From assembly GCA_025358305.1 (NCBI GenBank), contig JANYJZ010000031.1:1-55179 (forward strand): 55,179 nucleotides of DNA, written 5' to 3'. Every line of letters begins with the position of its first letter. Position 1 is the first letter of the stretch. The translations under genes and the position numbers were made by a program. Shown here piece after piece: positions 25,951 to 34,035 of the stretch. The notes under the pieces are model-generated. The model had not been told where the DNA came from and ran no database searches. It saw nothing but the letters and a program-made list of their open reading frames with translations. This stretch comes from Ignavibacteriota bacterium (GTDB lineage Bacteria; Bacteroidota; Ignavibacteria; UBA10030; SZUA-254).

Positions 25951-26381
25951 TGCAGGAACCCCCGATGCAGAAAGTGGTAACAATGAAGATCGAACTTCCG
26001 AGGATCCCCGACATCGAGCTCGTGGCCCTCGAGGGGCTTGACCGCCTCTCCCGGCACATGGGCATTTCCGAGGAGAAGGTGGGGGAAGCACGGCTCATCG
26101 TGACGGAGGCGATCATCAACGGCCTGGAGCATGGGGGGGACGTCAGCCCAAAGGTCGACGTCGAGTTCACCATGACGAAGAAGGAACTCACGATCTTCGT
26201 CCGGGACTACGGCAAGGGGTTCGAACCCTCGACCGTCGAACGGCCCGACATCAACAAGAAGTTCGGCACCGGCCACAAGCGGGGCTGGGGCCTCCAGATC
26301 ATGAAGTCAATGTCGGACGATTTCCGGATCGACTCGAACCACGGCGGGACGAGGATCACCATCAAAAAGCTCTTGAGTTAA
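25950..26381 (+). CDS. RsbW-like anti-sigma/switch kinase
   Basis: 143 residues. ATG shares a base with the previous stop (TAATG); further in-frame ATGs at residues 6 and 11 are possible. HATPase_c_2 domain with N-box LIVTEAIINGLEHG, G1 box VRDYGKGFEP and G2 GHKRGWGLQIMKSM. The family phosphorylates a STAS antagonist and sequesters a partner such as a sigma factor. With the STAS gene ten bases downstream and a phosphatase on each side, this is a complete partner-switch cassette. Confidence 0.9.
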   Translation: MQEPPMQKVVTMKIELPRIPDIELVALEGLDRLSRHMGISEEKVGEARLIVTEAIINGLEHGGDVSPKVDVEFTMTKKELTIFVRDYGKGFEPSTVERPDINKKFGTGHKRGWGLQIMKSMSDDFRIDSNHGGTRITIKKLLS

Positions 26382-26390
26382 GGGGGGACC

Positions 26391-26738
26391 ATGGAACAGT
26401 CATTTTCACTCACGTCGGAACTGCGGCAGAACCGCCTCGTCATCGTCACGTCGGGCTACATCAACAACATCGGCGGGGAAGCGATCGCGAAGGAGTTCGA
26501 CAAGCACTTCGCCAACAACGTCAAGGAGATCGTCATTAACCTCGAGCAGTCGAAGGTCGTGAACTCCATCGGCATGTCGTTCCTCCTGGAGATCATCGAG
26601 CAGCTTCATGACGTGCAGGGGAAGGTCGTCTTCACGAATATGGACCCCGCGGTCGAAAAGATGCTCACCATCATGGGGCTCTTCGAGTTCGCCGGCAAGG
26701 CCGCGAACGTCGACGACGCCATGAGATCATTCTCCTGA
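26391..26738 (+). CDS. STAS anti-sigma factor antagonist
   Basis: 115 residues with a strong GGGGGGA before the ATG. STAS fold: VIVTSGYINNIGGEAI, EIVINLEQSKVVNSIGMSFLL and a C-terminal helix. Ser59 in VNSIGM sits where SpoIIAA-type proteins are phosphorylated. Probably phosphorylated by the upstream kinase and dephosphorylated by the PP2C proteins at either side. Confidence 0.9.
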   Translation: MEQSFSLTSELRQNRLVIVTSGYINNIGGEAIAKEFDKHFANNVKEIVINLEQSKVVNSIGMSFLLEIIEQLHDVQGKVVFTNMDPAVEKMLTIMGLFEFAGKAANVDDAMRSFS

Positions 26739-26752
26739 ACCGCCCCGGACCC

Positions 26753-28363
26753 GTGGCAGGCACGTCGCAGATATCGCGCGAGGCGCTCCTCGACCGGCTC
26801 TCCGTCCAGAGCGCCGCCGTCCAGGAAAGCCTGCGGAAGCTCCCGAAGACCCCCACCCTTAAGGACCTTGCCGGCCAGTTCGCCGCAGGATTCCGACCGC
26901 TCTTCCCCGGGGCGGGCGTGGACATCGCCCACCGCCTTTCCGGCGCGCCCACCTGGGAGTTCATCGTCAAGAGCGGCGCACCGGACGCCGAACGGCGGTT
27001 CTCGTTCGGCGAGACGGAAGCGTCGCACGGCTCGCATGAGACCCCGGGCTGCCTCGCGTTCGTCCACCCGCTCTCTGACGGCTCGCGCGTCGGCCTCGCG
27101 CTTTTGATGAACGCCCCCGCGGGAGGCTACACGGAGTTCGATCTCGCCTCGTTCCGACTCTTTCTCCATCTCTATGATCAGGCTTATCAAGAGATGCTCT
27201 CGCGGAAGAACGAGAAAGGACTCGTCTTCTCGATGAACCACCGAATATTGCAGCTCAACAGCCTCATCGATACGGGCATCGAGGTGGCGAGCCTCGACTT
27301 CGGAGATTCCCCGCACAAGCTCGCGCTCGTCCGGGCCGCATCGCTCGCGAACGCCTCGCGCGGCATCGTCCGCCTCACCAGCGGCGGCGAGGTCCGGGAA
27401 ACCCACACGTTCCCCGAAGGCGCCGCGGTCACCGTCTCGGCGAACAGGATCACGAGCAGCTTCTCGTTCTCGGGCGACACCTATGCCTTCGAGCTCTTCG
27501 ACAAGGAGAGCCGTTCGGGGCCCGGGCCGTTCGAAGAGACGGACCAGCTCCTCCTCGACGCCCTCGCGCGCCAGGTCCACGCGGCCATCGAGAACCGGCA
27601 CCTCCATCAGCAGGCCCTCCAGAACGAGCTCCTCGAGCAGGAGATGAACGTCGCCGCGGCGATCCAGAAGAAGATCATCCCGGTGTCGCTCCCGAAGATC
27701 GCCGGATACGACATCGCGGGCGTGAACATCCCCTCGAAGTCGATCGGCGGGGATTACTACGACTGCATTCCCCTGCGCGACGGCAGGTATGCGCTCGTCG
27801 TCGCCGACGTCACGGGCAAGGGCATCCCGGCGGCGCTCCTCGTCAGCAGCCTTCACGCCTATCTTTCCGCCTATCTCGAGGGCGAGCAGCTGCTTGCCGA
27901 TCTCGTCTCGCGGCTCAACAAGGTGCTCTTTCGCGCCTCCACGCCGGACAAGTTCGTCACCGCGTTCATCGCACTCCTCGACCCCGCGACGGGGGAACTC
28001 GAATGCGTCAATGCCGGCCACAACCCGAGCTACGTCCTCGCCACTGACAGGACCATCCGCGAGCTCCGCTTCGGCGGCCTTCCTCTCGCCTCGTTCGACC
28101 TCGACATCCCCTATACGAGCGAGCAGGCCAGGCTCGCGAAGGGGGAGCGGCTCTTCCTCTACACGGACGGCGTCACCGAGGCGGAGAACGAACGACACAA
28201 GCTCTACGAGGAGGAGGTCTCCATCACCGAGTTTCTCGCGAAGCACGCGACGGGCACCGGGGAGGAGTTCATCGCTCGCCTGATCGCCGACGTCCGCCGG
28301 TTCACCGGATCCGCGCCTCAAAGCGACGACATCACCGCCCTCTATCTCCACCGGCTGCCGTAG
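26753..28363 (+). CDS. Cytosolic PP2C (SpoIIE/RsbU-type) phosphatase with N-terminal sensor region
   Basis: 536 residues, GTG start at 26753, 14 bases after the STAS gene. Residues 1-~290 form an unrecognised, GAF-like alpha/beta region; a coiled coil (about 285-305) leads to the phosphatase with AAIQKKIIPVSLP, SKSIGGDYYD, VVADVTGKGIPAALL, NAGHNPSYV, LYTDGVTEA and SDDITALYL. All metal-ligand Asp positions are kept. No membrane segment, so it probably senses a cytosolic signal and feeds the same switch as the membrane sensor upstream (inference). Confidence 0.9.
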   Translation: MAGTSQISREALLDRLSVQSAAVQESLRKLPKTPTLKDLAGQFAAGFRPLFPGAGVDIAHRLSGAPTWEFIVKSGAPDAERRFSFGETEASHGSHETPGCLAFVHPLSDGSRVGLALLMNAPAGGYTEFDLASFRLFLHLYDQAYQEMLSRKNEKGLVFSMNHRILQLNSLIDTGIEVASLDFGDSPHKLALVRAASLANASRGIVRLTSGGEVRETHTFPEGAAVTVSANRITSSFSFSGDTYAFELFDKESRSGPGPFEETDQLLLDALARQVHAAIENRHLHQQALQNELLEQEMNVAAAIQKKIIPVSLPKIAGYDIAGVNIPSKSIGGDYYDCIPLRDGRYALVVADVTGKGIPAALLVSSLHAYLSAYLEGEQLLADLVSRLNKVLFRASTPDKFVTAFIALLDPATGELECVNAGHNPSYVLATDRTIRELRFGGLPLASFDLDIPYTSEQARLAKGERLFLYTDGVTEAENERHKLYEEEVSITEFLAKHATGTGEEFIARLIADVRRFTGSAPQSDDITALYLHRLP

Positions 28364-28411
28364 ACAGCCCAAGCGGGCGCATTTCGCGGGCGGAAGGGGC
28401 GAAAACCATAG

Positions 28412-28440
28412 TTGACATTTGTTCCCCATATTCATACACT
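28412..28440 (+). promoter_or_regulatory. Promoter of the second kinase/STAS/sigma group
   Basis: TTGACA (28412-28417), 17 bases, TACACT (28435-28440). Start predicted near 28447; leader of about 135 bases to the ATG at 28584. This shows that the second half of the island can be transcribed on its own. Confidence 0.72.
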
Positions 28441-28583
28441 ATTTTGTTCGGAATGATCCTCTGGGGAGGCGTTCATCCGCATTCCGGGCGCACAGGGACG
28501 CCGCCAAACGATCCGACACGAGCGTCCTTCCCACACGAGCGGGAACACACGACCAAGAACCATCACGATCCTCTTGACGACCG

Positions 28584-28988
28584 ATGGAGAGACGCTTTTC
28601 ACGGAGCATTCACGCGCTCGGCGAGATCTTTGAGTTCGCCGACGAATACTCCATCGCACACGGCATCCGCCCTCCGGTGCTCTTTGCGATGAAGTTCGTC
28701 ATTGAGGAGCTCTTCACGAACATGGTGAAGTACAGCGTCAGCGACACCGGCAGCGACATCGGCATCGATCTGGAGAAGGACGATCACCGGGTCACGGTGC
28801 GGCTCATCGATTCGGGCGTCGACGCGTTCGACGTGACGCGCGCCGACGACGCCGACGTGACCTTGAGTCTGGAGGACCGGAAGGTGGGCGGACTGGGCCT
28901 CCATCTCGTCAAGCGCATGGTGGATTCGATTGAGTATGAATACGGCGGGAGGAAAAGCGTCATCACGTTCTCAAAGAAACTGGAGTAA
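28584..28988 (+). CDS. Second RsbW-like switch kinase
   Basis: 134 residues. HATPase_c_2: N-box VIEELFTNMVKYS, G1 region LIDSGVDAFD, then LSLEDRKVGGLGLHLVKRMVD and a closing strand KSVITFSK. The G1 box has DSGVDAFD instead of DxGxGF, a form common in stand-alone SpoIIE-family kinases. Ends five bases before the second STAS gene. Likely to act on that STAS protein and on a sigma or other client; whether the ECF factor downstream is the client is unknown. Confidence 0.88.
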   Translation: MERRFSRSIHALGEIFEFADEYSIAHGIRPPVLFAMKFVIEELFTNMVKYSVSDTGSDIGIDLEKDDHRVTVRLIDSGVDAFDVTRADDADVTLSLEDRKVGGLGLHLVKRMVDSIEYEYGGRKSVITFSKKLE

Positions 28989-28993
28989 CCCCT

Positions 28994-29278
28994 ATGTTCG
29001 ACACGAAGTCAGCAGAAAACGGCGACATCCAGCTCATCGGACGCCTCGATGCGTCGCAGACGGAAAAGGCGAATGTCGTCCTCAACCAGATCATGACCTC
29101 CCGGACGCTCGACTGCAAGGACCTGGAGTACATCTCCAGCGCCGGGCTGGGGGTCCTCCTGGCGACCCAGCAGCGCCTCAAAGCCGCCGGACACGGCCTC
29201 CGTTTGACGAATTTGAACAAACATATACGCGATATCTTCATGTTTACCGGTTTTGAGAAGATATTTACGATAGATTAG
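28994..29278 (+). CDS. Second STAS antagonist protein
   Basis: 94 residues; GGAG overlaps the stop of the kinase gene. Short STAS domain: IQLIGRLDASQTEKANVVL, LDCKDLEYISSAGLGVLLATQQ. Ser49 in SSAGLG is the expected phosphorylation site. Partner of the kinase at 28584-28988 by adjacency. Confidence 0.9.
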   Translation: MFDTKSAENGDIQLIGRLDASQTEKANVVLNQIMTSRTLDCKDLEYISSAGLGVLLATQQRLKAAGHGLRLTNLNKHIRDIFMFTGFEKIFTID

Positions 29279-29319
29279 CCTCCCCTTACCACCAACTTTT
29301 GGGACGTTGCATTGTACTT

Positions 29320-29859
29320 ATGAAAGAGGGCAACGACACGCAACTTGTCAGCGAGTGCCTGAACGGCGACCGAAAGGCGTTCGAAGCGGTTGTGGACAAA
29401 TACCAAAAACCCCTATTTAATGCGGCATTTCGGATCCTCGGAAGCGCCGCCGATGCCGAAGAGGTCACGCAGATCGCATTCATCAAGGCATTCGAGGGTT
29501 TGCGGAGCTTCAATCGGGGAAGCAAGTTCTTCAGCTGGCTCTACCGGATCGCAGTGAATGAATCGTTGAATTTCCGCCAAGCGCGGCGCAGACACGAACC
29601 GGTCGACGAGCAGACCCCCTCGAAACACGATATGCCCGACACGGTCTACGGGCACCAAGAGCTTCAGGCGACCATCGAAGAAGCCCTCGGCAGAATGAAG
29701 GACGAATACCGGGTCGTCATCGTGTTGAGACACTTCCAGGACTGCTCGTACGATGAGATGAGCGAGATCCTCGGCATACCGGCGAACAGGGTAAAATCAC
29801 GTTTGTTTTCCGCCCGGCAGCAGCTCCGGGAACTTCTACCAGAACATGGAATCGTATGA
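29320..29859 (+). CDS. ECF-type RNA polymerase sigma factor
   Basis: 179 residues from ATG 29320 (TTG at 29299 rejected). Sigma-2: KPLFNAAFRILGSAADAEEV, FIKAFEGLRSF and FFSWLYRIAVNESLN. Sigma-4: YRVVIVLRHFQDCSYDEMSE then IPANRVKSRLFSARQQL. No Shine-Dalgarno is seen; the sequence AACTT, 15 bases, GTAC just before the ATG (about 29296-29319) resembles an ECF promoter and could mean a nearly leaderless autoregulated transcript (weak). The stop overlaps the anti-sigma start (ATGA). Confidence 0.93.
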   Translation: MKEGNDTQLVSECLNGDRKAFEAVVDKYQKPLFNAAFRILGSAADAEEVTQIAFIKAFEGLRSFNRGSKFFSWLYRIAVNESLNFRQARRRHEPVDEQTPSKHDMPDTVYGHQELQATIEEALGRMKDEYRVVIVLRHFQDCSYDEMSEILGIPANRVKSRLFSARQQLRELLPEHGIV

Positions 29860-30917
29860 CACACGAACAGATCACTGAACTCATGCACCGCGACATCGAC
29901 GGCGAGAATTCTCCTGTGGAGAGCGCATCGCTTCGCCAGCACCTTGCGGCGCACCCGGACGAGCAGAAGCAGTTCGCCGAGCTTCAGGAGCTTTCCCGGA
30001 TGCTCGCGTCGGTCCCGGCGCTGGAACCCTCGCAGAATCTAAAGAAGCACGTCATGAACAGCGACGCGGTCCGATCGTACCAGCCCGGACGCAAGGGCGC
30101 CCGCAGCTTTCTCTCGATATTCCAAACCACACCACACACTTCATTTCATCACAATCCACAAGAGGGTCACATGAAACAACAGCACAAACTCATCTTCGGC
30201 GGCATCGCAGCCGTTGTTGCCGTGGTTGTCTACGCTTCGCTCATCTATCCCTGGCCCGCGACTCCCGATGCGGTCGGAACGATCGGCGGCGTGAAGAAGT
30301 ACCACGCTGACCAGATCACGGACAATGACGTAAAGGTCAACAACGGACAGAATGCAACGATCGAACCCGGCACCGCGAACGACAATTCCGTCGTCGAGCA
30401 CCAGGCGTCCCTGTTCCGGAACGCTCCGGTCGACCGGCAGATCCAGTTTTTCCGGGCCGCTCCGATCGACATGCAGGCGTCGCTCCTGAAGTCCGCTCCG
30501 CTCGACATGCAGGCACGGTATTTCCGTCTCGCGTCGATCGACATGCAGGCGAAATTCTATCAGTCCGCTCCTCTGGACATGCAGGCGTCGCTTCTGAAGT
30601 CCGCTCCTCTGGACATGCAGGCGCGCTTCTACCGGTCGGCCCCCATCGACATGCAGGCATCGCTCCTGAGGTCCGCTCCGCTTGACATGCAGGCGAAGTT
30701 CCTCAAGGCGGCGTCGCTCAATATGTCGGCCGCGGCTTTCAAATCCGCACCGATCGCGAAGCAGGCAGAGCTCTTCCGTTCCGCTCCGCTGGACATGCAG
30801 GCATCGCTCCTGAAGTCGGCCCCACTCGACATGCAGGCGTCGCTCTACCGCTCCGCACCGCTCGATATGCAGCAGCAGCTCGAGCGCACGGTGAGCCTGG
30901 ACGCAAAGCAGCGTTAA
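29856..30917 (+). CDS. Transmembrane anti-sigma factor with dodecapeptide-repeat ectodomain
   Basis: 353 residues; ATG overlaps the sigma stop (ATGA), the usual arrangement for a cognate anti-sigma factor. Residues 1-75 look like an anti-sigma domain (MHRDIDGENSPVESASL, AAHPDEQKQFAELQELSRML) without the zinc HxxxCxxC. Membrane helix ~112-130. Residues 182-349 are fourteen 12-residue repeats, consensus MQASLLKSAPLD. A low-GC stretch and GAGGG before an internal ATG at 30171 suggest a second start just ahead of the membrane helix. The repeat domain is predicted to be outside the cytoplasmic membrane and to sense the signal (inference). Confidence 0.88.
   Translation: MTHEQITELMHRDIDGENSPVESASLRQHLAAHPDEQKQFAELQELSRMLASVPALEPSQNLKKHVMNSDAVRSYQPGRKGARSFLSIFQTTPHTSFHHNPQEGHMKQQHKLIFGGIAAVVAVVVYASLIYPWPATPDAVGTIGGVKKYHADQITDNDVKVNNGQNATIEPGTANDNSVVEHQASLFRNAPVDRQIQFFRAAPIDMQASLLKSAPLDMQARYFRLASIDMQAKFYQSAPLDMQASLLKSAPLDMQARFYRSAPIDMQASLLRSAPLDMQAKFLKAASLNMSAAAFKSAPIAKQAELFRSAPLDMQASLLKSAPLDMQASLYRSAPLDMQQQLERTVSLDAKQR
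30399..30902 (+). repeat. Fourteen tandem 36-bp repeats coding a dodecapeptide
   Basis: Exactly 14 units of 12 codons with no gap. Most units read M-Q-A-[SRK]-[LYF]-[LYF]-[KR]-S-A-P-[LI]-D. Units 2, 5 and 11 are identical in protein. Variants: unit 9 MSAAAFKSAPIA, unit 10 KQAELFRSAPLD and unit 14 MQQQLERTVSLD. Asp/Met caps and an Ala-Pro break every 12 residues suggest short amphipathic helices stacked in a solenoid. Confidence 0.95.
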
Positions 30918-30964
30918 GCGTCTGAACGACCGGCGGCGCGCCGCCATCAGAGTGAGTGTAGAAG

Positions 30965-31002
30965 GCAAGAGGGGACAAAATTTGTTCCCTCTTGCTTTTT
31001 TT
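30965..31002 (+). terminator. Terminator of the sigma/anti-sigma transcript
   Basis: 15-bp stem with one G-U pair (GCAAGAGGGGACAAA against TTTGTTCCCTCTTGC), one unpaired base in between, then T7 at 30996-31002. Confidence 0.92.
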
Positions 31003-31031
31003 ATGTCGTTCTTTTACGTATACTGTGAAAC

Positions 31032-34019
31032 ATGTTCTCACCCAGCGAACATCGGCATCCCCCCCACACGCGCCACCGGAGGCCCCACGTACGCCGCCCG
31101 GCAACGCTCGTTCTCGCGCTCCTCTGGCTTGCCGCAGCGGGCAGCGCACAGCTCTCCACATACCAAACAAAGGACATGCGCCTCGTATGGTTCGGGAGCG
31201 AGAGTGCGTACCTCATGCCGCACGTCGGCCGATGCTTCGAGAACTCCCTGCGGTTCCACCGGAAGCTCTTCGACTACACGCCGAGCGAAGAGATCACCGT
31301 ATTCCTCCACGACATGAACGACTACGGCTCCGGCGGCACGAACTCCATCCCCTGGAACTACCTCAACGTCGGCATCGAGCCGTTCGATTACGTCTACGAG
31401 ACCTGTCCGACGAACGAGCGGATGAACTGGATGATGAACCACGAGCTCGCGCACGTCGTCGACCTCGACAAGGCCGCCCCGAGCGACCGCTTCTTCCGCT
31501 CCATCTTTTTCGGGAAGGTCGCCCCCACGTCGGAGAATCCTGTCTCCATGATGTACAGCTACCTCACGAGCCCCCGCTACTACTCCTCGCGTTGGTTCCA
31601 CGAGGGCATCGCGGTATTTCTCGAGACGTGGATGGCGGGCGGCATCGGCCGGACTCTCGGCGGCTATGATGAGATGGTCTTCCGCGCCATGGTTCGTGAC
31701 AGCACGTACTTCTATGACTTTGTCGGACTGGAGTCCGAGGGAAAGACCATTGATTTTCAGGTGGGGGCAAACTCCTACCTCTACGGCACGCGCTTCGTGA
31801 GCTACCTTGCCATCCACGACGGCCCCGAGAAGATCCTCCAGTGGTTCAACCGTTCCGATTCGAGCAGCGCCTACTTCGCGACGCAGTTCGAGCGCCTTTA
31901 CGGCCTCCCCCTCGACGAGGCCTGGACGCGCTGGATCGCGTCGGAGCACGAGTGGCAGCGTGCGAACCTCGATTCGATACGGAAATATCCGCTCACGCCC
32001 GAGCGCCCGATCGTCGACCGGGCACTCGGCTCGGTGTCACGCGCATTCTACGACTCTTCGGCCGGGAAGGTCTTCCTCGCAGTCAACTACCCGGGTGCGA
32101 TCGCGCACGCCACCGCCATTGACCTCCGGACGGGGGCCGCGAACGACCTCTGCGACATCCCGACCCCCACGCTCTACTACGTCGCGTCGCTCGCGTACGA
32201 CGATTCCGCGAAGTCGCTCTTCTACACGACGCACAACAGCAACCTCTGGCGGGATCTCAATGTCGTGGACGTCCGGACTGGAGAATCGAAGCTCCTCATC
32301 AAGTATGCCAGGGCGGGCGACCTCGCCTTCAACAAGGCCGACCATTCCCTCTGGGGCGTCCGCCACCACAACGGATACTCATCTCTCGTCCGGATACCGC
32401 CGCCGTACGCGAACGTCTACGAGATCCAGCAGCTCGAGTATGGCAAGGACATCTACGACCTGGACATTTCGCCGGACGGCACGACGATGATCGCCTCGTA
32501 CATCCAGATCAACGGCCGGCAGCAGCTCGTCACGATCGACCTGACGAAGCTCCTCCAGGGCGCGCCGAACGTGGCGGTCCTCTACGAGTTCGAGAACAAC
32601 GCGCCGGAGAACTTCACCTTTTCGCCCGACGGCCGGTATCTCTACGGCACGTCGTACTTTACCGGCGTGTCGAACGTCTTCCGGTGGGATTTCGCAACGA
32701 AGAAGATGGAGGCGGTGTCGAACTGCGAGACCGGGTATTTTCGTCCGCTGTGCGTCGGCCGCGATTCGCTCCTCGTCTTTCGGTACACCGGCAGCGGGTT
32801 CCGTCCGGTCGTCATCCCCGTGGCGGTCCGTGAGGACCTGAGCGCCATCAAGTACCTCGGCCAGGAGATCGTCGAACGGTACCCGGTCGTCAAGTCGTGG
32901 AACGTCGGCTCCCCCCTCTCGGTGAACATTGATTCGCTCAAGACCTACGCGGGGGACTACCAGGGGTTCGGGGCGGTCGGCCTCGCGTCGATCTACCCAG
33001 TCGTTCAGGGATATAAGAATGTCGCCTCGTACGGCTTCCACATGAGCCTCGCCGACCGGATCGGGCTCCACGGCATCGACGCGACGGCGACCTACTCGCC
33101 GAACCGGGACCTATCCCAGGACGAGCGCGTCCATCTCGCGCTCGAATACCGCTACTGGAACTGGAAGTTCGGCGCCACATACAATGCCTCCGATTTTTAC
33201 GACCTCTTCGGTCCCACCAAGACGAGCCGCAAGGGATATTCCCTCTCGTCGAGCTATACGAACTCTCTCCTCAACGACAAGCCCGCAACGCTCGACTACA
33301 CGGTCTCAGCGACGGGCTATGGCGGGCTCGAAGTGCTCCCCGATTTTCAGAACGTGAGCGCAAGCTACGACAAATTCGGCATCGTGAGCGGCGCCCTCCG
33401 GTACAAGTATCTCCTCCGGACGATCGGTGCCGTGGATTACGAACGGGGGTTCCAGTGGAGCCTCGACGAGACGAACACGCTCGTCCGGTCGACGCTCTAC
33501 GCGCGCGCGCGCGCGTCCTTCGACGTCGGCGTGCCGCTCCCCGTCGACCACGCCACGCTCTGGCTCCGGAGCTCCGCCGGCTATTCGCCCGGGGACCGGA
33601 ATAATTCGTTCGCGAACTTCTATTTCGGCGGATTCGGCAACAACTGGGTGGACTACCAGGAGGTAAAGCGGTACCGGTCGTACTACAGCTTCCCCGGGAC
33701 CGATCTCAACGAGGTCGGTGGAACGAACTTCGGCAAGCTCATGCTCGAGCTCTCGCTGCCGCCGGCGCGGTTCAAGCGCTTCGGCATCCCGAACTTCTAC
33801 TGCACCTGGTCGCAGCTCACGCTCTTCACCGCGGGCCTCGCGGTGAACGTGGACGACGAGGCGCTCCGCCAGAAGCTCCTGAGCGTCGGGGCCCAGGCGG
33901 ACTTCCGGTTCGTTCTCTTCACGAGCCTCGAGTCGACGCTCTCCCTCGGGTGCGCCGCCGCGTTCGAGCGGGGCATCCCGGCGAGGAACGAACTCATGAT
34001 CTCTCTCAAGATCCTCTGA
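31032..34019 (+). CDS. Gluzincin-type peptidase, beta-propeller and outer-membrane barrel in one chain
   Basis: 995 residues. Signal-like segment (TLVLALLWLAAAGSAQ) after a His/Arg-rich start. Residues ~40-300: metallopeptidase with NHELAHVVDLDK and, about 50 residues later, FHEGIAVFLE supplying the third ligand. Residues ~320-620: TolB/PD40-like propeller (DISPDGTTMIAS, TFSPDGRYLYG). Residues ~690-995: alternating aromatic strands typical of an outer-membrane barrel (LALEYRYWNWKFGATYNASD, SLGCAAAFERGI). Barrel-tethered peptidases of this kind are known in Bacteroidota, with unknown substrates. TATACT at 31019-31024 could be its -10. Seventeen bases before the PrsW-like gene. Confidence 0.85.
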   Translation: MFSPSEHRHPPHTRHRRPHVRRPATLVLALLWLAAAGSAQLSTYQTKDMRLVWFGSESAYLMPHVGRCFENSLRFHRKLFDYTPSEEITVFLHDMNDYGSGGTNSIPWNYLNVGIEPFDYVYETCPTNERMNWMMNHELAHVVDLDKAAPSDRFFRSIFFGKVAPTSENPVSMMYSYLTSPRYYSSRWFHEGIAVFLETWMAGGIGRTLGGYDEMVFRAMVRDSTYFYDFVGLESEGKTIDFQVGANSYLYGTRFVSYLAIHDGPEKILQWFNRSDSSSAYFATQFERLYGLPLDEAWTRWIASEHEWQRANLDSIRKYPLTPERPIVDRALGSVSRAFYDSSAGKVFLAVNYPGAIAHATAIDLRTGAANDLCDIPTPTLYYVASLAYDDSAKSLFYTTHNSNLWRDLNVVDVRTGESKLLIKYARAGDLAFNKADHSLWGVRHHNGYSSLVRIPPPYANVYEIQQLEYGKDIYDLDISPDGTTMIASYIQINGRQQLVTIDLTKLLQGAPNVAVLYEFENNAPENFTFSPDGRYLYGTSYFTGVSNVFRWDFATKKMEAVSNCETGYFRPLCVGRDSLLVFRYTGSGFRPVVIPVAVREDLSAIKYLGQEIVERYPVVKSWNVGSPLSVNIDSLKTYAGDYQGFGAVGLASIYPVVQGYKNVASYGFHMSLADRIGLHGIDATATYSPNRDLSQDERVHLALEYRYWNWKFGATYNASDFYDLFGPTKTSRKGYSLSSSYTNSLLNDKPATLDYTVSATGYGGLEVLPDFQNVSASYDKFGIVSGALRYKYLLRTIGAVDYERGFQWSLDETNTLVRSTLYARARASFDVGVPLPVDHATLWLRSSAGYSPGDRNNSFANFYFGGFGNNWVDYQEVKRYRSYYSFPGTDLNEVGGTNFGKLMLELSLPPARFKRFGIPNFYCTWSQLTLFTAGLAVNVDDEALRQKLLSVGAQADFRFVLFTSLESTLSLGCAAAFERGIPARNELMISLKIL

Positions 34020-34035
34020 CGAAGGCCCCGCCCCC

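Noticed and set aside
33503-33518. Alternating GC tract
   Set aside because: Lies inside coding sequence for Ala-Arg codons; no sign of Z-DNA function or repeat expansion.
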